A stretch of 64,000 bases of DNA from Streptomyces leeuwenhoekii (GCF_001013905.1 NZ_LN831790.1:7268001-7332000), one strand, 5' to 3'. Numbered from the stretch's first letter, positions 9,370-18,054 are shown. Notes: generated by a model from the letters alone, not told the origin. A program made the numbers and translations.

Positions 9370-10352
9370 GCGTGGCGACCGACCGGGAAGCCCGGTACCC
9401 GCGCCCGGACGTCCCGGCCACGCCGTGGACCGGACGGGACGACGGCCCCGGTACCGAGAACCTGCGCTGGCACCATGCCGTGCACCTCGACCCCGAGCGG
9501 GCGGCGCCGGGGGACGTCGCCTTCGTCGGCTTCCGCAGCGACGAGGGCGTCCGCCGCAACAAGGGCCGGCCGGGCGCCGCGAACGGTCCGGACGCCCTGC
9601 GCCGCGCCCTCGCGTCGATGGCGCTGCCGAAGCCGCTGCGCGCGTTCGACGCCGGCGACATCGAGGTCGCCGGGGACGGCGAGGACGCCCTGGAGACGGG
9701 GCAGCAGCGCCTCGGACGCCTGGTGGCCGCGCTCGTCGACCGGGGCCATCCGGTGATGGTGCTGGGCGGCGGCCACGAGGTCGCGTACGGCAGCTACTGC
9801 GGGCTGGAGCGGACGCGGGCGCTGCGGGAGGGCGGCCGTCTCGGGGTGCTGAACCTCGACGCGCACTTCGACCTGCGCGACGACGTCCGGCCCAGCTCCG
9901 GCACCCCCTTCCTGCAGATCGCGCGGAGCGAGGAGCGGCACGGCCGGGAGTTCGGCTACTGGGTGCTCGGCGTCAGCCAGCCCAGCAACACGCAGCGGCT
10001 GTTCCACACCGCGGACAGGCTCGGCGTGCGGTACCTGCCGGACACCGAGTGCGGTCTGCCGGACCTGGCGCGCACCGAGGCGTTCGTCGACGAGTTCCTC
10101 GCGAGCTGCGACATCGTGCACCTGAGCATCGACCTCGATGTGCTGCCCGCCGCGGTGGCGCCGGGTGTCAGCGCCCCCGCCGCCTACGGGGTGCCGATGG
10201 ACGTCGTCGAGCGCGTCTGCCACCGGGTGGCGGCCAGCGGCAAGCTGGCGGTCTGCGACATCGCCGAGCTGAACCCGGAGTTCGACGTGGACCAGCGCAC
10301 GGCACGCGCCGGCGCCCGCCTGATCCACCGCATGGCGACCGCCCGTATGTGA
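9366..10352 (+). CDS. hutG: Formimidoylglutamase (arginase superfamily)
   Basis: A 328-residue enzyme that would hydrolyse N-formimidoyl-L-glutamate to glutamate and formamide. The metal ligands of the ureohydrolase fold are all visible: GGGHE (His137), NLDAHFDLR (Asp165, His167, Asp169) and SIDLDVL (Asp256, Asp258). The [10 protein letters not shown] segment between them favours formimidoylglutamase over arginase or agmatinase. GTG at 9366 overlaps the hutU stop as GTGA, so translation is coupled. A strong hairpin 60 bp downstream ends the operon. Confidence 0.92.
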   Translation: MSVATDREARYPRPDVPATPWTGRDDGPGTENLRWHHAVHLDPERAAPGDVAFVGFRSDEGVRRNKGRPGAANGPDALRRALASMALPKPLRAFDAGDIEVAGDGEDALETGQQRLGRLVAALVDRGHPVMVLGGGHEVAYGSYCGLERTRALREGGRLGVLNLDAHFDLRDDVRPSSGTPFLQIARSEERHGREFGYWVLGVSQPSNTQRLFHTADRLGVRYLPDTECGLPDLARTEAFVDEFLASCDIVHLSIDLDVLPAAVAPGVSAPAAYGVPMDVVERVCHRVAASGKLAVCDIAELNPEFDVDQRTARAGARLIHRMATARM

Positions 10353-10412
10353 CACCCCGCGCGTGCGGGCCACCGGCCCGCCCCCGGACAGGCCGCCAGG
10401 CCGTGCGAGCGA

Positions 10413-10444
10413 GGAAAGCCGCGGCCTGGCGGCCGCGGCTTTCC
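10413..10444 (+). terminator. Hairpin terminator after hutG
   Basis: GGAAAGCCGCGGCC, a TGGC loop and a perfect reverse complement form a 14-bp stem. The A/T steps at the stem base give it some terminator character, without a long U-tract, as is usual in Streptomyces. It is symmetrical, so it may act in both directions. Confidence 0.75.
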
Positions 10445-10642
10445 CGGGCGCGAGGGCCGCCCGGCCGGCTCGGCGGCCGGGCCGGGCGGCCAGGGCGACG
10501 ACGGCCTCGACGCCGTCGACGCCGAGGCCGTCGCAGACCGTCACGGCGGAGCCGGGCGACGGCGCGCCCACGCGAGGAGAAGGCCCGCACCGGGCGCCGT
10601 CCCCGAAGGGTCACGCCCGGACGCGTCCGGCGCAGACGACGG

Positions 10643-10674
10643 CACCCTCCCGGCCCGCGCGGGCCGGGAGGGTG
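10643..10674 (-). terminator. Hairpin terminator after hutH
   Basis: CACCCTCCCGGCCC, a GCGC loop and a perfect reverse complement form a 14-bp stem, 18 bp downstream of the hutH stop. Together with the stem at 10413 it separates the convergent hutUG and hutH transcripts. The 200 bp between the two stems shows nothing I can support. Confidence 0.75.
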
Positions 10675-10692
10675 CGCGCGACGGCGGTCCGG

Positions 10693-12228
10693 TCAGGCCA
10701 GCGGGCCGGTGACCGACTCCGCGGCGGCCAGGGCGCGGCCGGAGGCGACGTACTGGACGGTCGCCTCGATCTCGGGGGCGAGCCAGCGGTCCGTGCCGGG
10801 GCCGTCGACCGTCTCGCGCAGTCCGTCGCGCACCGCCGCCGTGGCCGGTCCCGGCGTCAGCGGGGCCCGCAGGTCCAGGGCGCGGGCGGCGGTGTAGAGC
10901 TCCACGGCGAGGACGCGGCCGAGTCCGTCGATGGCGCGGCGCAGCTTGCGGGCGGCGGACCAGCCCATGGAGACGTGGTCCTCCTGCATGGCGCTGGAGG
11001 GGATCGAGTCGACGGAGGCGGGGGTGGCGAGCCGCTTGAGCTCGGAGACGATCGCGGCCTGCGTGTACTGCGCGATCATGTGGCCCGAGTCGACGCCGGG
11101 GTCGTCGGCCAGGAAGGCGTTGAGGCCGCGGTTGCGGGCGGGGTCGAGGAACCGGTCGGTGCGGCGCTCGGAGATCGAGGCGACGTCGGCGACCGAGATG
11201 GCGAGGAAGTCGAGCACGGCGGCGACCGGGGCGCCGTGGAAGTTGCCGTTGCTCTCCACCCGTCCGTCGAGGGTGACGACGGGGTTGTCGACGGCGCTGG
11301 CCAGCTCACGGGAGGCGACCAGCTCGGCGTGGGCGAGGGTGTCGCGGGCCGCGCCGTGGACCTGCGGGGTGCAGCGCAGCGAGTACGCGTCCTGGACGCG
11401 GGTGCACTCGGGCCCCTTGTGGCTGGCGACGATCGCCGAGTCGGCGAGCAGGGAGCGCAGGTTGCCGGCGCTGTCCGCCTGGCCCGGGTGCGGGCGCAGC
11501 GCCTGGAGGTCGGCGGCGAACACCGCGTCGGTGCCGAGCTGGCCCTCGACGCTCATCGCGGCGGCGATGTCGGCCGTGCGCAGCAGACGGCGCAGGTCGT
11601 GGGCGGCGAGGACGAGCATGCCGAGCATGCCGTCGGTGCCGTTGATGAGGGCGAGGCCCTCCTTCTCCTCCAGGACGACCGGGGTGATGCCCGCCTCGGC
11701 GAGCGCCTCGGCGGCGGGCTTGCGCACGCCGTCGGCGGTGCGGACCTCGCCCTCGCCCATGACGGCCAGCGCGCAGTGCGCGAGGGGGGCCAGGTCGCCG
11801 GAGCAGCCGAGCGAGCCGTACTCGTGGACGACCGGGGTGATGCCGGCGTTCAGCAGCGCGGCATAGGCCTCCGCGGTCTGCGTCCGGACACCCGTACGGC
11901 CCGTGGCGAGGGTGGACAGACGCAGCAGCATCAGTGCGCGGACGACCTCACGCTCCACCTCGGGACCCGAGCCCGCGGCGTGCGAACGCACCAGGCTGCG
12001 CTGGAGCTGGGCCCGCAGCTCGGTGGGGATGTGGCGGGTGGCGAGCGCGCCGAAGCCGGTGGAGACGCCGTAGTGGGGCTTGGCGTCGTCGGCGAGGGCT
12101 TGGACGACCTCGCGACTGCGGGCGATTTCCTTGAGCGCCTCCGGGGCGAGGGCCACGTGGGCCCCGAGACGGGCAACGGACACGACTTCGCCGGCGGAGA
12201 GCGGGCCGACACCAACAACAACGGTCAT
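10693..12228 (-). CDS. hutH: Histidine ammonia-lyase
   Basis: A 511-residue enzyme converting L-histidine to trans-urocanate and ammonia. Conserved blocks are YGVSTGFG (Tyr53), GSLGCSGDLAPLAH, NGTDGMLGM, SVEGQLGT and QEDHVSMGWSAARKL. The MIO electrophile normally forms from Ala-Ser-Gly; here the tripeptide is Cys142-Ser143-Gly144, with the essential Ser and Gly kept. ATG at 12228 follows a weak AGGA only two bases away, so the leader may be very short. It is divergent from an IclR gene, and two matching palindromes lie in the gap. It is convergent with hutUG. Confidence 0.95.
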   Translation of the reverse strand: MTVVVGVGPLSAGEVVSVARLGAHVALAPEALKEIARSREVVQALADDAKPHYGVSTGFGALATRHIPTELRAQLQRSLVRSHAAGSGPEVEREVVRALMLLRLSTLATGRTGVRTQTAEAYAALLNAGITPVVHEYGSLGCSGDLAPLAHCALAVMGEGEVRTADGVRKPAAEALAEAGITPVVLEEKEGLALINGTDGMLGMLVLAAHDLRRLLRTADIAAAMSVEGQLGTDAVFAADLQALRPHPGQADSAGNLRSLLADSAIVASHKGPECTRVQDAYSLRCTPQVHGAARDTLAHAELVASRELASAVDNPVVTLDGRVESNGNFHGAPVAAVLDFLAISVADVASISERRTDRFLDPARNRGLNAFLADDPGVDSGHMIAQYTQAAIVSELKRLATPASVDSIPSSAMQEDHVSMGWSAARKLRRAIDGLGRVLAVELYTAARALDLRAPLTPGPATAAVRDGLRETVDGPGTDRWLAPEIEATVQYVASGRALAAAESVTGPLA

Positions 12229-12282
12229 AGTCCTATGAAGCCGCAGGCCCGCGGGGTCCGCGAGATCATCCGGGCCGGAAGT

Positions 12283-12330
12283 GTCTGGTATCCCAGACGC
12301 GGCGGCCCGCGGTGGTCTGAGATACCAGAC
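12283..12330. promoter_or_regulatory. Pair of inverted 16-bp operator sites between hutH and iclR
   Basis: GTCTGGTATCCCAGAC (12283-12298) and GTCTGAGATACCAGAC (12315-12330) are each near-perfect palindromes. The first, reverse-complemented, differs from the second at one base. Their centres are 32 bp apart, about three helical turns. The second overlaps the likely iclR promoter and the first faces hutH. They are strong candidates for binding by the adjacent IclR protein. Confidence 0.7.
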
Positions 12331-12366
12331 AGCAGGTTTACGCCTCCCCTGGTCTACGCTCGGCCC

Positions 12367-13140
12367 ATGAGCATCGTCCCGGCCGCCGCCCAGGTGCTGG
12401 CCGTGCTGCGCTACCTGGCGCGGCAGGCCGTGCCCGTGCCCGCGGCGGCCATCAGCCGCGACGTGGGCCTGCCCCGCTCGACGACGTACCACCTGCTCGA
12501 CACCCTCGCCGCGGACGGGTTCGTCGTCCATCTGCCGGAGGAGCGGCGCTACGGGCTCGGCGTCAGCGCCTTCGAACTGGCCTCCGGATACCAGCGCCAG
12601 GCGCCCTTCCAGCGGCTGGCGCGGGCGCCCCTGGCCGCGCTCGTGGACCGCACCGGGCACAACGCGAACCTCGCCGTGCTGCACGGCCGTGAGGTCATCT
12701 ACGTCATCGAGGAGCGCGCCCCGGGCCGGCCGCCGCTGGTCAGCGAGGTGGGGGTGCGGCTGCCGGCCCATCTGACCGCCAGCGGCCGGGCGGTGCTGGC
12801 CCTGCTGCCGCCCGCGCAGGTGCGGGCCATCTTCCCGGACCGGTCGGCCTTCGTGCAGCGGCACGGCGTCGGCCCCACGTCGCTGACGGCACTGCGCGGC
12901 CTGCTGGCCCAGGTACGGCGCCGCGGCTACGCGACGGAGGAGGGGGAGGTGACCCCGGGCCTGTCCTCCGTCGCCGCGCCCGTGCTGGACCACCACGCCC
13001 ACCCGATCGCCGGGGTCTCCGTCACCTTCCCCGGCGAGTCGGCCGACGAGGCGGAGCGCGACCGGATCGCGGGCCACGTGGCGCAGACGGCCCGGGAGCT
13101 GACCCGCCGGGTGGGCGGCGTCACCACGGCGCGGCGCTGA
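12367..13140 (+). CDS. IclR family regulator, probable hutH regulator
   Basis: A 257-residue IclR protein starting at ATG 12367. The winged helix (about residues 8-65) contains ISRDVGLPRSTTYHLLDTL; the effector domain contains LAVLHGREVIYVIEERAPG and GVRLPAHLTASGRAVLALL. It is the close relative of the protein at 5862. Divergence from hutH, with a twin operator in the 138-bp gap, points to direct control of histidine ammonia-lyase. Whether it activates or represses cannot be read from sequence. Confidence 0.88.
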   Translation: MSIVPAAAQVLAVLRYLARQAVPVPAAAISRDVGLPRSTTYHLLDTLAADGFVVHLPEERRYGLGVSAFELASGYQRQAPFQRLARAPLAALVDRTGHNANLAVLHGREVIYVIEERAPGRPPLVSEVGVRLPAHLTASGRAVLALLPPAQVRAIFPDRSAFVQRHGVGPTSLTALRGLLAQVRRRGYATEEGEVTPGLSSVAAPVLDHHAHPIAGVSVTFPGESADEAERDRIAGHVAQTARELTRRVGGVTTARR

Positions 13141-13271
13141 CCGACCGGCGCGCCGGTGGCGCGCACACCCTTCAGCGGCCAGGCCGCCGGGCGGCCGCGT
13201 CGCCGCCGTCCGTCCCCTTCCCGCCGGTGCGTTCGTTGACCGGATCGTCAGCGGCGGGATTGCATGGGCTC

Positions 13272-13862
13272 ATGTCGGAGCAATCGCGGAAGACGGCGGA
13301 GCCGGTCCTCTCCTTCACGACGCAGGACGCCTGGGAGGAGTGGCTGGAGGAGAACCACGCGGACGTGCCCGGAGTCTGGCTGAAGATCCCCAAAGCGGGC
13401 TCCGGACTCGTCGGCGTCGACTACGCCCAGGCCCTGGAATCGGCCCTGTGCCACGGCTGGATCGACGGGCAGAAGAAGAAGCTGGACGAGAAGAACTGGC
13501 TGCAACGCTTCACCCCGCGGCGGCGGGGCAGCTCGTGGTCCCAGGTGAACCGGCAGAAGGCCATCGAGCTGATCGAGCGGGGCCGGATGCGGCCCGCCGG
13601 TCTGCGCGAGGTGGAGAAGGCCAAGGCGGACGGCCGCTGGGAGGCGGCGTACGCGTCGCAGAGCAAGGCGACGGTCCCCGACGACCTCCGGGCCGCCCTG
13701 GACGCCTCCCCGGCGGCCCGCGAGTTCTTCGCCACGCTGGACAGCCGCAACCGGTACGCGATCCTCCACCGGGTGCAGGACGCGAAGAAGCCGCAGACAC
13801 GGGCGGCTCGCATCGAGAAGTTCGTCGCCATGCTCGCCGAGGGCAAAAAGCTTTATCCCTGA
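13272..13862 (+). CDS. YdeI/OmpD-associated family protein
   Basis: A 196-residue protein with the layout of the YdeI/OmpD-associated family: an N-terminal WLEENHADVPGVWLKIPK block, the conserved CHGWIDGQKKKLDE and FTPRRRGSSWSQVNRQKA motifs (about residues 65-100), and a helical C-terminus rich in Lys and Arg. Function in the family is poorly known; relatives are linked to resistance to cationic peptides. ATG 13272 is chosen because homology-like sequence begins there; an in-frame ATG at 13227 would add 15 residues of low-complexity character. It stands alone, with no evident operon partner. Confidence 0.75.
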   Translation: MSEQSRKTAEPVLSFTTQDAWEEWLEENHADVPGVWLKIPKAGSGLVGVDYAQALESALCHGWIDGQKKKLDEKNWLQRFTPRRRGSSWSQVNRQKAIELIERGRMRPAGLREVEKAKADGRWEAAYASQSKATVPDDLRAALDASPAAREFFATLDSRNRYAILHRVQDAKKPQTRAARIEKFVAMLAEGKKLYP

Positions 13863-14162
13863 GTCGCGGGCCCCGGCCCGGGCTGCCATCCTCCGCGGCC
13901 GGCTCGGCCTGCCGCAGACGGCGGTTCCCGGTCCGCGGCTTGGTGCCCCGGCGGCCGACGGGGCACTCGCCCGCGCAGGCGGTCGCACCGCCTCCCGAGT
14001 GCCATGCTCACCGGCGCACACGACACGTCGAGCCTCTCCGGCACGCCATGTGCCGGGCCGCAATGGCCTGTTACGTCCTGACCCCGACGGCAGCGGCAGT
14101 GGTAGTGCTGGGAAGACCGGTCGGTCCCTGCCCGGTGCCCGCGTCTGTCACCTGGAGGAACG
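13863..14162. other. Intergenic region, nothing recognised
   Basis: Three hundred bases between two plus-strand genes. No coding signal, strong hairpin or palindrome was found; it presumably holds the promoter of the VOC enzyme. Confidence 0.5.
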
Positions 14163-15101
14163 TTGTCCTCGGTCCAGCTCACGCATCTGCGCCATGTCGA
14201 CCTGGCGGTTCCCGACCACGACCGGCAACTGGCCTTCTACACCGACGTCTGGGGCCTGACCCGGACCGCCGACGACACGGGCGTCTCCTTCCTGGCCGCG
14301 GAAGGGTCACCCGAGCAGTACGTGGTCCGGCTGCGCGAAGCCGATGAAAAGCGGCTGGATCTGCTCGCCTTCGGCATCGCGACTCCGAGGGACGCCGACG
14401 TGCTGGCCGAGCGGCTGGCGGGCGCCGGTGTACGGCTGATCTGCGAACCGGGCGCCCTGCCGACCCCGGGCGGCGGCTACGGCTTCCGCTTCTTCGACGT
14501 GGACGGCCGTACCGTCGAGGTGTCCTGCGACGTGGCGCCGCGCCGGCACCGGCGGATCGAGGCCCGGGAACCCGTACCGGTGCGTCTGTCGCACGTGGTG
14601 CTCAACGCGCCGGACATCGGGCGCACCCGGGCCTGGTACGAGCGGCATCTCGGCTTCCGGCTCACCGACACGATGCGCTCACCGCAGGACGGTGACCTCA
14701 TGTACTTCCTGCGGATCAATTCCCACCACCACTCGGTGGCGTTCTCCCGAGGACCCCACACGTCCCTGCACCACATCTCCTTCGAACTGCGTGGCCTGGA
14801 CGAGTATCTGCGTGCCTCCGGCCGGGCCGTCCGGTCGGGCGCCACCAGACTGTGGGGTCCCGGCCGGCACCTCGCGGGCGACAACGCCTTCATGTACTTC
14901 CTGGACCCGCACGGCAACACGCTCGAGTACACCACCGAGATGGAACAGGTGGAGGAGGACACCTGGCACCCCCATGTCTACGACGCCTCACAGGCACATG
15001 TGACCGACCAGTGGGGCACGGCCAATCCCTGGAACGAGCTGGTGGCCGAAGAGTCGTTCAACGATCCGGACCGCGGCTGTTTCATCGCCCCGCCGCTCTG
15101 A
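14163..15101 (+). CDS. VOC superfamily ring-cleaving dioxygenase-like enzyme
   Basis: A 312-residue protein with two tandem vicinal-oxygen-chelate domains. The first (about residues 5-130) begins THLRHVDLAVPDHDRQLAFYTDVWGL; the second (about 145-275) begins LSHVVLNAPDIGRTRAWYERHLGF. In the second, His147 (LSHVVL), the HHISFEL histidine (about 208) and Glu in NTLEYTTE fit the 2-His-1-carboxylate metal site of type I extradiol dioxygenases. The length matches 2,3-dihydroxybiphenyl dioxygenase-like enzymes. TTG at 14163 has GGAGG five bases upstream. No other aromatic pathway gene is adjacent, so the substrate is unknown. Confidence 0.75.
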   Translation: MSSVQLTHLRHVDLAVPDHDRQLAFYTDVWGLTRTADDTGVSFLAAEGSPEQYVVRLREADEKRLDLLAFGIATPRDADVLAERLAGAGVRLICEPGALPTPGGGYGFRFFDVDGRTVEVSCDVAPRRHRRIEAREPVPVRLSHVVLNAPDIGRTRAWYERHLGFRLTDTMRSPQDGDLMYFLRINSHHHSVAFSRGPHTSLHHISFELRGLDEYLRASGRAVRSGATRLWGPGRHLAGDNAFMYFLDPHGNTLEYTTEMEQVEEDTWHPHVYDASQAHVTDQWGTANPWNELVAEESFNDPDRGCFIAPPL

Positions 15102-15237
15102 CCGGGCCCTGGCGCACCCGCCGGGCATCGCGCCCGCGCCAACCGCCCGCGGGCGGGCGGCGTGCCCGCGGCGGCGAGTGCCGACGCTGGGTGCCGCCCG
15201 TCCCTGTACGGCCGGTCGTGACGCCTCGCCCGGGCGC

Positions 15238-15456
15238 CTACGCCCCCAGGCCCAGGAGGGCCGTCTCGATGGGGAGCGGCGGCCGTTCCGGCAGCGCGGG
15301 GGGCTCCTGGCCTCGGCCGGTGTGGGTCGGCGGCACGATGGACAGGGCCCCTATCCCGTCGGCGGCCCACGGCGCGTCCGTAGGGGGCAGCGACAGCGAC
15401 ATGCGCCGTCCGTCCGCGAGGGAGACCTCGATCTTGGTCGGTTCGTTCGCCCGCAT
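15238..15456 (-). CDS. Small hypothetical protein
   Basis: A 72-residue protein beginning MRANEPTKIEVSLADGRRMSLSLPP. The start ATG has AAGGTGA six bases upstream, and the first half has a beta-strand-like alternation, while the end is Pro-rich. I do not recognise a family. It is divergent from the MFS gene at 15614 and convergent with the VOC gene. It could be spurious in such GC-rich sequence, but the ribosome binding site argues for a real gene. Confidence 0.45.
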   Translation of the reverse strand: MRANEPTKIEVSLADGRRMSLSLPPTDAPWAADGIGALSIVPPTHTGRGQEPPALPERPPLPIETALLGLGA

Positions 15457-15576
15457 GGCAGCTCACCTTCCGTCGACGGGACGCACAGCCCGTCTCAGGG
15501 AAGGACGATCGGGCGCGAGCGGTGGTTCCCCGTGGCCGCGGCGGTCACGGCGTCGGGGTCGCGGCTCACCAGGGAG

Positions 15577-15604
15577 TGTACGTTCGTACATTTCTGCTTG
15601 TACG
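15577..15604. promoter_or_regulatory. TGTACG operator motif before the MFS gene
   Basis: TGTACG-TT-CGTACA is a perfect palindrome (15577-15590), followed by a third TGTACG at 15599-15604, just before the MFS start. The same GTGTACG core occurs upstream of the acetyltransferase at 16908, and a TetR gene follows it, so it is probably that regulator's binding site. Confidence 0.6.
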
Positions 15605-15613
15605 CTCCCGCGT

Positions 15614-16825
15614 ATGACAGTCGACGTACTGGGACGGCCCACTCGAACCGATCGGCGGGCCCGTGCGGCCGTCGCCGTGCTGTTCCTCACCAACGGGGCG
15701 CTGTTCGCCAATCTGCTACCGCGTTATCCGCAGATCAAGGCGGACCTCGGCATCGGCAACACCGCCTACGGCCTGGCCGTCGCCGCCTTCCCGGCGGGCG
15801 CCATGGTCGCCGGCCCGGCGGCAGGGGTGCTGGTCCGCCGGTTCGGTTCGGCGCGCGTGGCGGTGGCGGGCACCCTGCTGACCGGCGTCGGCGCCCTCGC
15901 CGCGGGGCTGGCGGACGCGGTGGCCGTCTTCGCGGCGGCGCTGTTCCTGGCCGGGGCCATGGACGCGCTCACGGATGTCGCGCAGAACGCCCACGGGCTG
16001 CGGGTCCAGCGCCGCTACGGACGCTCCATCATCAACTCCCTCCACGCCATCTGGTCCATCGGTGCCGTCATCGGAGGGTCGATGGCCGCCGGTGCCATCG
16101 CGCTCGACCTCTCCCGAGGGGAGCATCTGCTCATCTCCGCCGTGCTCTTCGGGTCCGCCGCCTGCGTCGCCCTGCACTACTGCCTGCCGGGCCCCGACAC
16201 CGAGCCGGCCGGGCAGGCGGCCGAACCCGACCGCCACCCCCGGCCAACGGCGCAGCACCCGGTGGCGCACCGGCGCACCGCGTACGTCCTGACCGCCCTC
16301 GTCCTCATCGCCACCGCCGGCATCCTCGTCGAGGACGCGGGCAGCTCCTGGGCCGCGCTCTACCTCTCCGACTCCCTGCACGCGTCGGTGACCTACGCCG
16401 CGTGCGGGTACATCGCCCTGGTCGGAGCCCAGTTCGTGGGCCGTCTGATCGGCGACCGGCTGGTGGACCGGTTCGGCCAGCGGCAGGTGGCCCGTACCGG
16501 AGGGCTCGTCGCCGCCGGCGGCATGGGCCTGGCGCTGGCCGTGCCGACGGTGCCCGGGACGGTCCTCGGCTTCGCCGCGGCCGGATTCGGCGTCGCGACC
16601 CTCGTGCCCGCGGCGATGCACGAAGCCGATGAACTCCCCGGCCTCAAACCGGGGTCGGGACTCACGATCGTCTCCTGGCTCATGCGCCTGGGCTTCCTGC
16701 TCTCCCCACCCCTCGTCGGGCTCGCCGCCGACGCGACCAGCCTGCGCGTCGGCCTGCTGGTGGTGCCCCTCGCCGGGCTGCTCGTCCTGCTGCTCGCCGG
16801 AGTGCTGCGCCCCCGTGGGCGCTGA
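15614..16825 (+). CDS. MFS transporter
   Basis: A 403-residue protein with about 12 membrane segments. TM1 is FLTNGALFANLLPRYPQI; the loop after TM2 reads VRRFGSARVAVAGTLL, and the matching loop in the second half reads IGDRLVDRFGQRQVARTG. The overall pattern (GALFANLLPRYPQIKADLGI, AMDALTDVAQNAHGLRVQ) matches the YbjJ-like group of MFS proteins, for which the substrate is uncertain. ATG 15614 lies ten bases after a TGTACG repeat, so the operator overlaps the leader. The next two genes share the operator motif and strand, suggesting a common regulator. Confidence 0.82.
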   Translation: MTVDVLGRPTRTDRRARAAVAVLFLTNGALFANLLPRYPQIKADLGIGNTAYGLAVAAFPAGAMVAGPAAGVLVRRFGSARVAVAGTLLTGVGALAAGLADAVAVFAAALFLAGAMDALTDVAQNAHGLRVQRRYGRSIINSLHAIWSIGAVIGGSMAAGAIALDLSRGEHLLISAVLFGSAACVALHYCLPGPDTEPAGQAAEPDRHPRPTAQHPVAHRRTAYVLTALVLIATAGILVEDAGSSWAALYLSDSLHASVTYAACGYIALVGAQFVGRLIGDRLVDRFGQRQVARTGGLVAAGGMGLALAVPTVPGTVLGFAAAGFGVATLVPAAMHEADELPGLKPGSGLTIVSWLMRLGFLLSPPLVGLAADATSLRVGLLVVPLAGLLVLLLAGVLRPRGR

Positions 16826-16878
16826 GCGCCGGACCCGGAGGAACGGCGTCCGGGTTCATGACGCACACAGCGTACGAC

Positions 16879-16898
16879 CGTACACTCCCGGGTGTACG
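16879..16898. promoter_or_regulatory. CGTACAC palindrome before the acetyltransferase gene
   Basis: CGTACAC-N6-GTGTACG is a perfect inverted repeat ending ten bases before the ATG at 16908. It shares the GTGTACG core with the repeat at 15577. It is probably a TetR operator, since the downstream tetR is in the same unit. Confidence 0.65.
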
Positions 16899-16907
16899 CT
16901 CGTGCGC

Positions 16908-17489
16908 ATGTCGACGGACCACTTCGCGGATGACCCCCGTACGAACCTGGAGCGCATGCTCGCGGGCGACCTCTACATCGCCGACGACCCCGAGATCGCC
17001 CGCCGCCAGCAGCGGGCCGTCCGCCTGGCCGCCCGCTACCAGGCCGCCTACGCCGAGGACGCGGACGCCGCCCGGCCGCTCCTCGCCGAACTGCTCGGCT
17101 CCCTGGGCGACGAGGCACATGTGCGGCCGCCGCTGTACGTCGACTACGGCAGCAACATCACGATCGGCGCGCGCACCTTCGTCAACTACAACCTCACCGC
17201 ACTGGACGTGGCGGCCATCACCATCGGCGAGGACTGCCAGATCGGCCCCAACGTCCAACTGCTCACGCCCACCCACCCCCTGGAGCCGCGGCCTCGGCGG
17301 GACAAGCTGGAGGCCGCCCGGCCGATCACCATCGGCGACAACGTCTGGCTCGGCGGCGGCGCCATCGTCCTGCCCGGCGTGACCATCGGCGACAACTCCG
17401 TCATCGGTGCGGGCGCCGTCGTCACCAAGGACGTCCCGGCGAACGTCGTCGCCGTCGGCAACCCGGCCCGGCCGGTCCGGGAGCTGTGA
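16908..17489 (+). CDS. Maltose/galactoside O-acetyltransferase family enzyme
   Basis: A 193-residue protein of the LacA/Maa type. It has the N-terminal helical Maa domain (ERMLAGDLYIADDPEIARRQ) and then a left-handed beta-helix of hexapeptide repeats from about residue 75 (YGSNITIGARTFVNYN) to the end (VTIGDNSVIGAGAVVTKDVPANVVAVGNPARPV). The catalytic His sits in LLTPTHPLE. Such enzymes acetylate sugars or similar acceptors with acetyl-CoA. The ATG at 16908 follows the operator directly. The gene ends 10 bases before the tetR start, so the two form one transcript. Confidence 0.88.
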   Translation: MSTDHFADDPRTNLERMLAGDLYIADDPEIARRQQRAVRLAARYQAAYAEDADAARPLLAELLGSLGDEAHVRPPLYVDYGSNITIGARTFVNYNLTALDVAAITIGEDCQIGPNVQLLTPTHPLEPRPRRDKLEAARPITIGDNVWLGGGAIVLPGVTIGDNSVIGAGAVVTKDVPANVVAVGNPARPVREL

Positions 17490-17499
17490 CGGTACTGCC

Positions 17500-18054
17500 A
17501 TGGCCACCGGACACACCGACCCCGGGCGCCGCGCGCGCATCATCGCCGCCACCCTCGACCTCATCGCCGAGGAGGGCGTCGCGGGTGTCTCCCACCGGAA
17601 GATCGCCGCGCGCGCCGACGTGCCGCTGGGGTCGATGACGTACCACTTCGGCGGCATCGACGACCTGCTGCGCGAGGCGTTCCGTCACTTCACCGATCAC
17701 GTCGTCGCCCTGTTCGACACCTATCTCGCACCGCCGGCCGACCGCGACGAGGCCAGGGCGGCGGTGGCCGACCTGATCCACACGCTCTCCGAGGGCAGCC
17801 GGCGAGACCTCGTGCTGACCCAGGAGCTGTACACCCTCGCCGCCCGCCGGCCCGCCTACCGGGAACTCACCCAGGAATGGATGGCACGCAGCCGCGTCCA
17901 CCTGGAGAGGCACTTCGACCCCGCCACCGCCCGCCAACTCGACGCGCTCATCGAGGGCCTGACGCTGCACCGCGCCCTGGCCCAGGAGCCCCACGACCGC
18001 GCCCTCACCCTGGAGGCCGTCACCCGCGTCACCACCACCGACGGGCGCCCGTGA
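17500..18054 (+). CDS. TetR family regulator
   Basis: A 184-residue TetR protein. The N-terminal DNA-binding domain (residues 10-55) contains RRARIIAATLDLIAEEGVAG and HRKIAARADVPLGSMTYHFGG; the helical ligand domain fills the rest. ATG at 17500 is ten bases after the acetyltransferase stop. The repeated GTGTACG palindromes upstream of the acetyltransferase and the MFS gene are its likely targets, making an exporter / modifying enzyme / sensor unit that could deal with a toxic sugar-like compound. The effector is unknown. Confidence 0.85.
   Translation: MATGHTDPGRRARIIAATLDLIAEEGVAGVSHRKIAARADVPLGSMTYHFGGIDDLLREAFRHFTDHVVALFDTYLAPPADRDEARAAVADLIHTLSEGSRRDLVLTQELYTLAARRPAYRELTQEWMARSRVHLERHFDPATARQLDALIEGLTLHRALAQEPHDRALTLEAVTRVTTTDGRP

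Noticed and set aside
9291..10571. A minus-strand frame across hutG and the downstream gap
   Set aside because: Mirror frame of hutG; the part past hutG contains a terminator hairpin and no motif.
10445..10642. A possible short gene between the two hut terminators
   Set aside because: Open frames exist, but there is no ribosome binding site, and flanking terminators would isolate it.
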